From the NCBI RefSeq assembly GCF_006442795.2, contig NZ_CP083956.1, forward strand, positions 5,433,501 to 5,497,500: a stretch of DNA of 64,000 nt, written 5' to 3'. The notes under the pieces were generated by a model. That model did not search any database. It had not been told where the DNA came from and was given only the letters and a program-made list of their open reading frames with translations. Source of the DNA: Mesorhizobium sp. B1-1-8. GTDB taxonomy: Bacteria; Pseudomonadota; Alphaproteobacteria; Rhizobiales; Rhizobiaceae. This document shows, piece by piece, positions 39,650 to 49,054 of the stretch; the first letter of the stretch is position 1, and every line of letters begins with the position of its first letter. The position numbers were made by a program, and so were the translations under genes.

Positions 39650-42600
39650 GCGACCTCCGTGGCTTCCTCGGCCGACAGCCGCTCGACGATCCTTGCTACT
39701 GCCGCTAGCTCGACAGTTGACCGAAAATTGCGTCCGCGCATTAGCCCAAGGAAGTCATCGGCTAGCTTCTCAGCTTGGGCAAGCTCCTTGTCTGTCACTT
39801 CAAAAGTATGAAAGACCGGTCGCTCCTTCGGATTGAGGCCAACCATAACTGAAATCGCTTGCGAGGTTGGCGCTCGACCCTTCACCCCCGCAAAGGTTTC
39901 CGCTTCGCGGAAACGGCGCGACAGCTTGGCTAATTCGAACAAAGCCTGCTCATGCTCACGGTCGGACCAACTGCGGGGTGGCTTATGCACCAGTAGGCTG
40001 GCCAGACCCTCGATATCGCCCTCGTTGGCCTCAAAAGCGCCAGCGCGCATAGCAAAGGCGTCCAAGCGCAGGTCGGCGGTCACCCCGGCAGCGGTGACCG
40101 CCCGAATGCCTAGCCCTTCGAACGTGTCTACCTCGACGCCGAGATGATCCGCGACCGCCCACTTCAGCGCCGAGAGCATGGCGGGATAGGCGGCTTCAAA
40201 AGCCGACAATGCCTTGGCGACCACAACCGCAGGATCAACTTCATCCTTCAAAACGTCAGCGAGATCGGAAAACAACAGAGCTTCCGGATCCTTCGCTTTC
40301 AGAATGACGTCGCGCACCCGCGTCACGGCAGGCGGCAAGCTCAGGGTGCGCTGCGACCATATCGGGAGCGCATGGAAGCGCTGAAAAAGCGCTGACGCAA
40401 CCGGCAACGCCTCGGCTTCAACCGCCTCGCCGCTTTGGGACAGCAACGTCGCTAGAGCTAGAATGAAGGCATCATCCTTCTTCGACCGCACAACGCGCCG
40501 GAACTCGATCGCATTGGGTTCCTGCAGCATGCGATCCACGAAGACATCGTCGATCACCGCTTGGTAGAGCCCGTCGACATAAACGGCGATCGTGGCGCGG
40601 TGCGCCATGAGGAAGGCAAGAACGAAGACCGGCATGACCCCGCGCTTGAGGCCATAGGGTCGCCTACTCCACTTGTCGTAGAGTTCGTTGAGCGGCAAGC
40701 GTCGGCCGGTGGCTAGCACCTTCCAGGCAGGGCGCAAACTCTCGCCGGCTTCATCATTGGGATCCTGGAACCGCCAAGCTCCAGCATGGTCCTGACCGTG
40801 AAGCCCGAAAGGTTTCAGGATCGTCAGATAGAGGCCCCGCTCGGCTGGAAATCCGATCATGCCTAAATCCGCCTCTCCGGATTTAGAAACCATGGCGTGC
40901 GTCAAGGCCCGTAAGCCAGCCATAGCGCTGCTCGACGGACGATCCCGATAGAGCAACTCACTCTGGATGATCGGTGCGCTGTAGAATGCCTTGCTAGCGA
41001 CGGCCGATGCCACGATGCTGAGCGATCGCCCGTCGAGACTCTTATCGCGCTCCCCAAGCCGCCACCAACTTGCCGCGGCGAACGCGTCGAGCAATTCGCG
41101 CCGAACCGCGTCGGTAATCAGAGACCGGCGGGCAGACAGTTCGCGGCGGGCGATGCGGTCGCCCTCCAGTTGTGGGTGAGACGCCTCGATGCGGTCGACG
41201 GCGTATAGATCTGTCGCGTGCTCGCGCAGCATAAAGATGTTCCTTGCCGTGGCCACAGCGGCAAGAACTCCGGCTTCCTCCAGCGATTCCCCCAGGACCT
41301 TCGCCGCAGTCTCGGGTTTTGCCTCGAAGGTGTAGGCATCAGGCAAGAGCAAAATGAGCACACCGCTGGCTCGCCGTTTGGTCCTGGCTAAACGCGCCGC
41401 AATGGCAGCCGCCCAGGGCTTACAGTCCTTAGGAACCTGCTCACCGAATTGCAGCAAGACATCGAAGGTGCGCAGCGCGCCGGTTTCGAAGTAATGACGC
41501 TTCGCCGCGATCGGGCCGATCCCCAACCGAACCGGCAAACCCGTTAAGGCGTCTGCTTCAAGCTTCTCACTCACCAGACCGATCGCTTCATCGAGATCAA
41601 AGTCGCTGCCAGCAAACAGCGCGTAGCCGCCCAGGCGCGGTTGACGGATCAAGATCGCGCGGGCGACCAACTCAGCCAGCGCAGCATCGACTTCTGCGGT
41701 CGTCGCGGTCGATGCGCACAGGCGCAAGAAGTCGTCGGCAACGGCTAGACCGGAGCCATTTCGAAAGAACTCGATAAGCGCCGCCGCCTTGGCTAATTTG
41801 GCGCAGAGCACACTGCGAAGTGCAGCCCGCTCAACTGCTTCCATCGCCAGCGTCATCCGGGCTCCGTCCGGACCGACCGATAAAGCTGACCCAAAGTTGG
41901 CTACCAGATAATCCCATAACTGGTCCGGACCGAACCAGGCGTCTGCTGCCCGCGCGTCGGTCGCTTCCAAATGCGCCTGAAATCCGTATGGCTCGGCTGA
42001 CGACAGGAAGCCGAACACGCTACGTTCGTTCTGGGTGAAGCGCTGTCGAGACACGGGTCCGAGCAAAAGAGCGGTGACCGGATGAAGCGGCCACGCCTGC
42101 CGCAGGGTTTCCCCCAGATTGTCTGCATCAACCGGACGGCGCGCTGAGACGGCCTCGGCAGTTTTACGAGCCAGAACCTCGGCTGCAGCCGGGGTACGAT
42201 CGCTGGTAACTGCCCGCGCCAAGAGGGCAGCTACCTCGTCCGCTTGGGCCACGAACGGTACGTTCTGGAAACGGCCTTGCACCTTGGCCCATTCGTCTCG
42301 CGCCGTGCGATTGAGCTTCCCCGCATATTGCTCGAAGGATTGGTGAAGCACACCAACGATCACGAGTCTTCCCTCGGAGCGGTTGGCGCGTTCGGCAAGA
42401 TCCTGAAGGAGATGCACGTCTCCGCCTTCGGCAATTGCGTGCTCAAAGAACTTCCCAAGCTCATCAACAATGAGCAGAAGGCCGCCTCGCTTTTTCGCCT
42501 CGGCTTCAAGTTGCGCAATCAAGGCGCGATCGTCCGCCTCGACCATCGCCCGCATGGTCTTCGTCCACTTGAACGCACCCGTGGCTGCGGCGATCAGGTC

Positions 42601-42978
42601 GCCCGCAAGGCTAGCCCGGCGCCCGGTCAAGGCAAGGACGGCCCAATCCCTATCATCTTCAGGAAACGCTCGACCGAATTGCGCCACAAGTTCTTCGCCC
42701 GCGATACCACGCGCAATCTTGCGCTGCTCGGGGGCACCTGCGACCAGGTTGGCCACGAGCAGCGCCGCGCACGACTTGCCGCCGCCATAGGGTCCAGTCC
42801 AGGTGAATGCCCGCTGACCGCCATCGGCGATGCCGGCGACCATGGCCTCGAGGGACTTTCGCACACTCGGCTGGAGGACATAGCCGGTTAGCGGCGGAGT
42901 TCCTGTCAGGTCAGAATCAAGGCGTGCTGAAAGAGCGAAGCGCCGCTCGACACGAACAATCTTCGCGAGCGTTGTCAT
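39646..42978 (-). CDS. sspC: Large P-loop ATPase, SspC-like
   Basis: This 1110-residue protein starts MTTLAKIVRVERRF and has an early Walker A loop GPYGGGKS at 62-69 and a Walker B-type LLLIVDELGKFF at about 200. The rest is a long, mostly helical body. Its place between DUF4007 and DndC-like genes matches SspC, the ATPase of single-strand phosphorothioation. Both ends overlap neighbours by 4 bp (ATGA), so subunits are made in fixed ratio. ATG 42978 is chosen over the frame to 43083 because of this coupling. Confidence 0.82.
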   Translation of the reverse strand: MTTLAKIVRVERRFALSARLDSDLTGTPPLTGYVLQPSVRKSLEAMVAGIADGGQRAFTWTGPYGGGKSCAALLVANLVAGAPEQRKIARGIAGEELVAQFGRAFPEDDRDWAVLALTGRRASLAGDLIAAATGAFKWTKTMRAMVEADDRALIAQLEAEAKKRGGLLLIVDELGKFFEHAIAEGGDVHLLQDLAERANRSEGRLVIVGVLHQSFEQYAGKLNRTARDEWAKVQGRFQNVPFVAQADEVAALLARAVTSDRTPAAAEVLARKTAEAVSARRPVDADNLGETLRQAWPLHPVTALLLGPVSRQRFTQNERSVFGFLSSAEPYGFQAHLEATDARAADAWFGPDQLWDYLVANFGSALSVGPDGARMTLAMEAVERAALRSVLCAKLAKAAALIEFFRNGSGLAVADDFLRLCASTATTAEVDAALAELVARAILIRQPRLGGYALFAGSDFDLDEAIGLVSEKLEADALTGLPVRLGIGPIAAKRHYFETGALRTFDVLLQFGEQVPKDCKPWAAAIAARLARTKRRASGVLILLLPDAYTFEAKPETAAKVLGESLEEAGVLAAVATARNIFMLREHATDLYAVDRIEASHPQLEGDRIARRELSARRSLITDAVRRELLDAFAAASWWRLGERDKSLDGRSLSIVASAVASKAFYSAPIIQSELLYRDRPSSSAMAGLRALTHAMVSKSGEADLGMIGFPAERGLYLTILKPFGLHGQDHAGAWRFQDPNDEAGESLRPAWKVLATGRRLPLNELYDKWSRRPYGLKRGVMPVFVLAFLMAHRATIAVYVDGLYQAVIDDVFVDRMLQEPNAIEFRRVVRSKKDDAFILALATLLSQSGEAVEAEALPVASALFQRFHALPIWSQRTLSLPPAVTRVRDVILKAKDPEALLFSDLADVLKDEVDPAVVVAKALSAFEAAYPAMLSALKWAVADHLGVEVDTFEGLGIRAVTAAGVTADLRLDAFAMRAGAFEANEGDIEGLASLLVHKPPRSWSDREHEQALFELAKLSRRFREAETFAGVKGRAPTSQAISVMVGLNPKERPVFHTFEVTDKELAQAEKLADDFLGLMRGRNFRSTVELAAVARIVERLSAEEATEVA

Positions 42979-43904
42979 GCGGCCCTCCGGTAGGGGTAGC
43001 TGGAAGTAACAAGTGCTGCGTCGTCGATAGTGGCGAGTTTGCGGGTCATAGAGACCTGTCGAAGACCTGCGGTGTCGGTCCAAATGATCGCGCCGCTCGT
43101 AACCTCGCCTATCTTCGCCAGACGCGCCATGACGCTATCCTCATCAAGCTTGAACACCCGGCCAGGGGACCCTGCGCCATAGCTCACCTGCTCGGCCGAC
43201 AGGGTGGGCGCATCGTAGTGCCAACGCGCCCAGAACCGCTTCAGGACCAGCGCAAAGACGCCGTCCTGCAGGTTCGGCTTAGGGCCACGCACGAACTCGA
43301 ACTGCCCTGACAGCCGAGATTCACGGATCAAAGCTAACTCGGCCAGAAGCGGCTCCGCAGCATCCTCGCCCACGTCGCCCGAGCGCGGAGCATAGCTGCG
43401 CAAGAAGACTTCAACGTCCCGCCTGACTGTCTCCGCTGTCGCGCGCGCACCGCGCATTTTCGCCAGCTCATGGATCGTCTCGACCAGCCCGTCACGATCA
43501 AACACCGTCTGATTCAATGAATTGAAGGCAAAGAAAAATGTCGTCGACTGTTCCGGTTCACCCGCCAACGCAGCATGAACCAGCCAAAGCGTACTCGGAT
43601 CCTCAAGGAAAGGATCAAGACCGGTTCGGTCGTCAAGCAGCAACCGGGCCAAAGGCGTCGGGACGAGCGAACTGCCTTCATCCGTCAACATTCCCGTTGC
43701 CATCGCCCAATGGCGCATGGCGAGGGCCATATTCTTGCCGACTCCAAATTGCGCTATCGCCGATTGTTCTTGAAATGTTCTACGATCCGCCCCATGATAT
43801 GCAACTGCATCGAAGGCCTTCTTCAGCCAAAGAAGGCGAAGCGGAAAAGTTTCGTGACCTGCAAATTGCAGGCGCAGATCAGAATCGGTGAGGATGTCCT
43901 TCAT
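42975..43904 (-). CDS. sspB: DUF4007 protein, SspB-like nickase
   Basis: The 309-residue protein opens with the DUF4007 signature FAGHETFPLRLLWLKKAFDAV and GVGKNMALAMRHWA. In SspABCD systems SspB (DUF4007) nicks the strand to be sulfur-modified. It begins inside the 3' end of the cysteine desulfurase gene (26-bp overlap) and its stop overlaps the ATPase start. Site preference cannot be read from sequence. Confidence 0.85.
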   Translation of the reverse strand: MKDILTDSDLRLQFAGHETFPLRLLWLKKAFDAVAYHGADRRTFQEQSAIAQFGVGKNMALAMRHWAMATGMLTDEGSSLVPTPLARLLLDDRTGLDPFLEDPSTLWLVHAALAGEPEQSTTFFFAFNSLNQTVFDRDGLVETIHELAKMRGARATAETVRRDVEVFLRSYAPRSGDVGEDAAEPLLAELALIRESRLSGQFEFVRGPKPNLQDGVFALVLKRFWARWHYDAPTLSAEQVSYGAGSPGRVFKLDEDSVMARLAKIGEVTSGAIIWTDTAGLRQVSMTRKLATIDDAALVTSSYPYRRAA

Positions 43905-45081
43905 GCGAGGACCTTACTGGAGGATCGGTCCAGTGCGCAAGCGTCATACCGCACACGGCGTCGGCGATCGCGGTCGCGGCGTAGTTGATTTCCGAGATGT
44001 CATTATATCGCCCGCAATAGATACGAACAGTTTCGCGTGCCTCAGCATTTGAAAAACCCATTGCGGAAAGAACATGAGACGACTGGATTTGCCCGCTGTT
44101 GCATGCTGACCCTTCTGATAAACATACAGTATCGGCCAACATATCAATGAGCGACGGCGCATCAACTCCCAAGAGCCTTAAACTTAGGCTTCCGGGCAAC
44201 TGGTGTTCTTTAGGTACATTTCTTCTCAGCCGGATCTGACGAGCCTCCAGAGCCGCAACGAGGCTGTCCGCCAAGGCGTGGGCATGTGTGCCGTCCCGCT
44301 TCAACCGTTCCGCCGCAACTCTCGCTGCAGCCCCAAAGCCGACGATCAGCGGTGTCGGCAATGTTCCTGGGCGCAGTCCGCCCTCCTGCATGCCGCCATG
44401 AAAAAGTGGCCGAGGTCGATATTGCGCGGCCGCGCTTACGAATAAGGCGCCGACCCCCATCGGGCCATACATCTTGTGCGATGAAATGCTAACGTAGTCG
44501 TAGTCGGCCACGTCCAGCATAAGTTTGCCAGCAAGCTGGGCGGCATCGACATGGATCATCGCACCCGCTGACCGGACGATGGGCAGCAACGCATCGATCG
44601 GCTGGAGTGTCCCAACCTCGTTGTTAGCCGCCATAACCGACACCAGAAGCGTTTGATCGGACAGCATGACCTCGAACGCAGCGATATCGAGCCGACCATC
44701 CTCTTTTACCGGGCAGATCTGAGCACGAAACCCACGATCCTCGAGACTTCTAGCCGCGTTCAGAACGCTCTTGTGCTCAATTGCCGAGACTATGATTTCC
44801 CGACGCGTGTCGCCTGCATCAGCGGCGGCTTCTGCGACGCCGATGATCGCGATATTGTTGGATTCCGTCGCTCCCGACGTGAATACAATCTCCTGCGGAG
44901 ACGCTCCAACGAGGGTCGCTACCTCAACTCGGGCATGCTCTACGGCAGCGGCCGCTTCAGTCCCACGACGATGCGGGGAATGGGCATTGGCCGCACGATT
45001 ATGCCACCAGGGCGCCATCGCAGACTCAGCTTCCGGAGCCAGCGGCGACGTTGCGTGACCATCTAGATAAACCGGTCGCAC
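43879..45081 (-). CDS. sspA: Cysteine desulfurase, SspA/DndA-like
   Basis: The 400-residue PLP enzyme has YLDGHATSP at the start, EHK with His104, the PLP lysine in SSHKMYGP (Lys203) and the sulfur-accepting Cys327 in GSACNSGQ. It supplies sulfur to the SspD-like protein. First gene of the minus-strand operon. The start is unclear: GTG 45081 (MRPVYLDG) lacks a close ribosome site, while an ATG 22-24 bp upstream with a good GGAGAC site is in another frame and stops after 11 codons. Confidence 0.88.
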   Translation of the reverse strand: MRPVYLDGHATSPLAPEAESAMAPWWHNRAANAHSPHRRGTEAAAAVEHARVEVATLVGASPQEIVFTSGATESNNIAIIGVAEAAADAGDTRREIIVSAIEHKSVLNAARSLEDRGFRAQICPVKEDGRLDIAAFEVMLSDQTLLVSVMAANNEVGTLQPIDALLPIVRSAGAMIHVDAAQLAGKLMLDVADYDYVSISSHKMYGPMGVGALFVSAAAQYRPRPLFHGGMQEGGLRPGTLPTPLIVGFGAAARVAAERLKRDGTHAHALADSLVAALEARQIRLRRNVPKEHQLPGSLSLRLLGVDAPSLIDMLADTVCLSEGSACNSGQIQSSHVLSAMGFSNAEARETVRIYCGRYNDISEINYAATAIADAVCGMTLAHWTDPPVRSSHEGHPHRF

Positions 45082-45128
45082 GTCGTGTTCTCGTTCATTT
45101 TGTCTCCTCGATTCTCTCCATCTTAGCG

Positions 45129-45213
45129 TGCGAACCATCCGCCTGCGATGACCTAAATGACGAAGAGCACGTAGTGCGAACGAGCATCTCGAGCCAAATG
45201 CGCGGGGTTCGCA
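45129..45213. promoter_or_regulatory. TGCGAAC half-sites in the sspA upstream region
   Basis: TGCGAAC occurs at 45129-45135 and 45175-45181, and inverted (GTTCGCA) at 45207-45213. The last two form an inverted pair 25 bp apart, followed by A/T tracts (about 45215-45235 and 45255-45270). Position between the defence operon and the next minus-strand gene suggests an operator/promoter region for sspA. The remainder of 45082-45429 shows no gene. Confidence 0.4.
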
Positions 45214-45396
45214 TGATTTTTTTGGGGGTTTTTCAGTTCTCACTACCATCATCTCAAAATACCAAATTTTTTCCATTTGCAGGCGTTTGCCTGATCGCGA
45301 AACGATCCCTGCAACGGTCCCTGAGCGCATCGACGCGCATGTTAAGGCGCAGCCATGACGCCCATCCTGCACGCGGAACAGATTCCACAAGAGAAT

Positions 45397-45415
45397 GGCA
45401 CCCCGCAGGGGTGCC
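45397..45415 (-). terminator. Probable terminator after the DUF3768 gene
   Basis: GGCACCCC and GGGGTGCC form a perfect 8-bp stem with a 3-base loop, 15 bp past the end of the leftward DUF3768 gene. On the minus strand it is followed by a mildly U-rich ATTCTCTT, so it is a weak to moderate intrinsic terminator that would insulate sspA. Confidence 0.55.
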
Positions 45416-45429
45416 GTTCAGATGCGTGC

Positions 45430-45768
45430 CTAGTATTCCTCCTCCAGCATGATCGTCATCACACGTCGGGTGACACCGGGGTCGGCGGCATTGTCCGAGT
45501 GATGCAACAGGGTCGGATCGAAGTAGTCGATCTTCCAGATGACGCTTAGTCCGCCGACGTCGACGACCGAACAATCATGTTCGCCATAGGAGTCGTTGTC
45601 CTGGCTGAAAGCGTCGAAGGCAGCGACCGCCCTTATCACATCGGCCCACACCGCTCGATCTAGTGCCGCTAGTCCGCGGGAAATGACGACCATTCCACCG
45701 CAATGAAGCTGGCGCAGTTGATCATTCAAGATGCGAATGCGGTCAACTTCAGCAATCGAAGAACTCAT
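45430..45768 (-). CDS. DUF3768 family protein
   Basis: The 112-residue protein contains the DUF3768 pattern (RILNDQLR, then DNDSYGEHDCSVVDVGGLSVIWKIDYFD, ending RVMTIMLEEEY). The family is common on rhizobial plasmids and islands and has no known function. ATG 45768 has a good AAGGAG site. Confidence 0.82.
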   Translation of the reverse strand: MSSSIAEVDRIRILNDQLRQLHCGGMVVISRGLAALDRAVWADVIRAVAAFDAFSQDNDSYGEHDCSVVDVGGLSVIWKIDYFDPTLLHHSDNAADPGVTRRVMTIMLEEEY

Positions 45769-45843
45769 TGACGTGCTCCTTCTCTCTTCCGCCTGGCTCA
45801 ACCCATTTGAGCCGGGCGGTGAAGGAATGAGCGGCGGGAATGA

Positions 45844-47016
45844 TCAGGTGGGCGCCAGTGTTTCAGCACTGAACGGTTTCGAGGGCATGCCGTCGATCAT
45901 AAGTTTCAGATAGATGTGGTGATTGGCCAGGTTCAGCAAGTCGCGTTCCGATACAACCTGACCAAACTCGCGAGACAGATAGGCGGCATCTTCGGCGCCG
46001 AGCCTGAAGGAAATCACCGTGCCAGAATTGCCGAGAACCGCATGCCTGATATCCGACTCCAGCTGATAGAGGTACTGGTGTGCCGCGACCATGCCAACGT
46101 TGTACTTCCGCAGCTCAGAAAACATGTTGGCGACGGACAAGGTGGTGAACGATTGAAATTCGTCGATGTAGCAGAAGAACGGTCGCCGGTCGCTCTGCTC
46201 AACCTCGGCGCGGCTCATCGCGGCAAGCCCTACCGTAGTCACCAACAACGCACCCAGAAGTGACGCGCTGTCCTCGCCAACCTGCCCCTTTGCTAGATTG
46301 ACCAGCAGGATCCTTCCCTCATCCATCATCGCCCGGATGCGGATGTCCTCTTTGGGAGCGGTCAGAATGCGCCGGAGCGTTGGATCGGACAACAGTGCCC
46401 CGAGCTTGTTCTGTATCGACGCAATGCCATCCGCGCGATAGCCGAACGAATAGCGTTCATATTCCTTTTCCCAAAATGTCCTGATGGTTGGATTGCGCAA
46501 AGACTGCGTGACTTCCTTTCGAAACGCCTTGTCCGAGAACATTCGCAGGATATCCGAGAGCGCGGCATTCTTCTGCTCGAGCAGCGCGAAGACTGCATTG
46601 CGCAAAATATGCTCCATCCTTACGCCCCAGGCATCGCCCCAAACCTTCTTCATCGCCTCCAATATTCCAGAGGCGGCGAGCGGAATGCGCTCATGCCGCA
46701 CCCGACGCAGGGGGTTGTAGCCGAAGGGCTGCTCGGCATCGGGCACATTCAGGTAGCGGATGTCGCCGCGTCTCCAAGGAGGCACACGGTCGTGAATGCG
46801 CGTCACGATATCTCCGTGCGGATCGATGAACGCGACGCCGTGGCCGTGGGCCATGTCTTGAAGCACCATGGTTTCGAGAAGAGACGATTTGCCGGTGCCT
46901 GTTTTGCCAATCACGTAGACATGCGAAAACCGGTCCGTCGGTCGCAGCCCAAAAACGCGTCTATCGCTTCTTGATGCGACCCTGCCAAACAGGGTCGGAA
47001 AATTCTGTGGCGCCAT
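45844..47016 (-). CDS. TraD/VirD4-like DNA-transfer ATPase
   Basis: The 390-residue protein has Walker A GKTGTGKSS at about 40-48, FIDPHGD shortly after, Walker B FCYIDEFQSF near 290 and a HQYLYQLE motif, the pattern of type IV secretion coupling/DUF87-like ATPases. It lacks the N-terminal membrane helices of true VirD4, and no relaxase or mating-pair genes are seen here. It may mobilise the island with help from elsewhere or move DNA within the cell. ATG 47016 is used; the longer frame to 47226 adds nothing conserved. Confidence 0.72.
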   Translation of the reverse strand: MAPQNFPTLFGRVASRSDRRVFGLRPTDRFSHVYVIGKTGTGKSSLLETMVLQDMAHGHGVAFIDPHGDIVTRIHDRVPPWRRGDIRYLNVPDAEQPFGYNPLRRVRHERIPLAASGILEAMKKVWGDAWGVRMEHILRNAVFALLEQKNAALSDILRMFSDKAFRKEVTQSLRNPTIRTFWEKEYERYSFGYRADGIASIQNKLGALLSDPTLRRILTAPKEDIRIRAMMDEGRILLVNLAKGQVGEDSASLLGALLVTTVGLAAMSRAEVEQSDRRPFFCYIDEFQSFTTLSVANMFSELRKYNVGMVAAHQYLYQLESDIRHAVLGNSGTVISFRLGAEDAAYLSREFGQVVSERDLLNLANHHIYLKLMIDGMPSKPFSAETLAPT

Positions 47017-47239
47017 GCATCTACCATGAACCGGCACTCCAGCTGCGGCACGGCACCCTCTTTTGACCGGTTGCCAGAATCTGACGTCTAGCCCGTTCTG
47101 GCGGTTGCGGCACGATAGGTCGAGGCAGTTCTTCAACAGCCTCGCGCTCCTAGGGAGCGCGTCCATTAGCAACCATCGTGAGCCAACGTGACAGGCCCCC
47201 AGCCCCTCAACGCGCTCGCGCATCATCAGGAGACTACAT

Positions 47240-48970
47240 ATGTCACAGACCTATCTCCCCCTCTCCGCGCTCTCCGCCCCGAAGGGCAACCCCCGCAAGG
47301 CGTTCAGCGCAAAGACCATCGCAGGACTGGCCCAGAGCATCAAAACCGATGGCGTCCTGCAGAATCTGACGGTGATCCCGCAGCAGGACGGAACGTATCG
47401 CATTCACATCGGCAAACGCCGCTACCTGGCCCTCCAACTGCTAAGGAGAAACGGCGATATCGACGACGCGTACCGCGTCCCCGTCGAAATCAAGGAAGAC
47501 CTCGACGGGCGCGCCGCGTTGCGGATCGCCACGGTCGAGAACGTTCAGCGCGAGGCACTCGATCCGATCGACGAGGCCGAGGCCTTCAGAACCCTGCTTC
47601 GCAATGGGTCATCCCTGGCGGACGTAGCGGTTCAAACCGGACTGTCGGAGAACACGGTTCGGCGCCGGCTCGCCCTTGCCAACCTCTCCAAGGAAGCGAA
47701 AGCCTTGGTGCGGTCGGGGCACTTACCGCTCGCCGTGGCCGAGGCGCTGACCCTTGGCAACGAAACTCAGCAGAAGCAGTTCGTGGAGGCGGCCAAGGAT
47801 GGCGCCCGTTTGACCAGTGACTACGTTCGCGCTGCTCTCCTCGAAGCTAGGCCCGCCAAGTCCACAGCGGTATTCGATCCTTCGCTCTACAAGGGGACCT
47901 ACACCACCGACTTGTTCGGCGACGAGGAGGCTACATTCTTCGACGATGTCGAGGAGTTCCATCGCTTGCAGAAACAAGCAGTTGACGATTTGGCCGACAC
48001 GCATCGAAAGAAGGCAGACTTCGTCGACGTCTTCAATGGTTACAGCACGCCGTGGTGGCAGTATCGAAAGGCCGATAAAGGACAAAAACGCGGCGTGGTG
48101 ATCAATCTCGCGCCGAACGGTGCCGTCGAAATCCGCAAAGGCCTGACGAAAAACACTCCGGATGACGACGGGCAAACTACCGAATCTCAGCAACACAAAC
48201 CGCGTCCGGAATTCGGTCCGAGCCTGCTAGCCTACTTCGCACACCACAAGACGATCGCGCTCATGGGCGCGCTCGCCGAACAGCCGCGCAAGATGATGGA
48301 GGTTGCCGCTGTCCTACTGTTGTCCGCGCATCGGATCGGTAACCGCATCCGCATCGATCAGCACCCTGCCCTGCGCGATCCGTCGCTAATCGAGGCGCGG
48401 CCGCGCGGCTACGCCACGATGGAAGGCACCGCCCAAGCCCTGGCGGAACGACTTGGCTTCGGCAAAGGAGCTAGCGAGGAGGAGCAGGACGAGTCGTCGG
48501 CGCCAGTGTTTCCGCTAGGAGGAAATGTTGACGAAGCCTCGCTTTACCAGTCGGTGAAAACACTGTCTGATGAGGATCTAGGCTTCCTGATCGCCTTCCT
48601 GCCACTCGTCGCATTCGGCAAGGATGGGATTTCCGAAGAGGACGACTTGAACAGCCTCTATCACGTCATAGCGAAGGACCTTGATCTGGCGACGCGAGAC
48701 TGGTGGATGCCAACTGAACAGTTCCTCGCAATGCTGAAGCGTGAGCAACTGGAGGAGGCAGCTATCGAGAGCGGCGCCTCGATCCGGCTCGGCCGCCTAG
48801 AGCGGTTGAAGAAGAAGGAACTGGTAGCCGCACTAGCCAACCACTTCCGCAAGACTGCCGATCTTTCCGCTGAACTAGATGAGTTCGACGCAAAAGGTCG
48901 CCAGTGGTTACCGCGGCTCATGCAGTTTCACGAAGACGCGCAGGAGCCCTCGGTCGACGAAGCAGCATAG
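47240..48970 (+). CDS. ParB/RepB/Spo0J-family DNA-binding protein
   Basis: The 576-residue protein has the ParB-type N-terminal domain (PRKAFSAKTIAGLAQSIKTDGVLQNLTV, later ENVQREALDPIDEAEAF) and the helix-turn-helix (SLADVAVQTGLSENTVRRRLAL). The C-terminal 350 residues are specific to large plasmid/island ParB proteins. No parA is next to it, so it may act in island stability or regulation rather than classic partition. It diverges from the TraD-like gene with a 223-bp gap. Confidence 0.88.
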   Translation: MSQTYLPLSALSAPKGNPRKAFSAKTIAGLAQSIKTDGVLQNLTVIPQQDGTYRIHIGKRRYLALQLLRRNGDIDDAYRVPVEIKEDLDGRAALRIATVENVQREALDPIDEAEAFRTLLRNGSSLADVAVQTGLSENTVRRRLALANLSKEAKALVRSGHLPLAVAEALTLGNETQQKQFVEAAKDGARLTSDYVRAALLEARPAKSTAVFDPSLYKGTYTTDLFGDEEATFFDDVEEFHRLQKQAVDDLADTHRKKADFVDVFNGYSTPWWQYRKADKGQKRGVVINLAPNGAVEIRKGLTKNTPDDDGQTTESQQHKPRPEFGPSLLAYFAHHKTIALMGALAEQPRKMMEVAAVLLLSAHRIGNRIRIDQHPALRDPSLIEARPRGYATMEGTAQALAERLGFGKGASEEEQDESSAPVFPLGGNVDEASLYQSVKTLSDEDLGFLIAFLPLVAFGKDGISEEDDLNSLYHVIAKDLDLATRDWWMPTEQFLAMLKREQLEEAAIESGASIRLGRLERLKKKELVAALANHFRKTADLSAELDEFDAKGRQWLPRLMQFHEDAQEPSVDEAA

Positions 48971-48985
48971 ATTGAACAATACCTT

Positions 48986-49013
48986 GCCGCCCCATACGGG
49001 CGGCTTTTCTTTT
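48986..49013 (+). terminator. Intrinsic terminator after parB
   Basis: GCCGCCC/GGGCGGC stem with a 5-base loop is followed by TTTTCTTTT, 16 bp past the parB stop. Confidence 0.9.
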
Positions 49014-49054
49014 GCTTCCGGCCTTGGCCGCCTGGTCAGTTCTGGTGCCGGTGC

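Noticed and set aside
38804..45081. Classic dndABCDE operon
   Set aside because: DndC- and DndA-like proteins are present, but dndB, dndD (SMC-like) and dndE are absent; DUF4007 and the large ATPase match Ssp.
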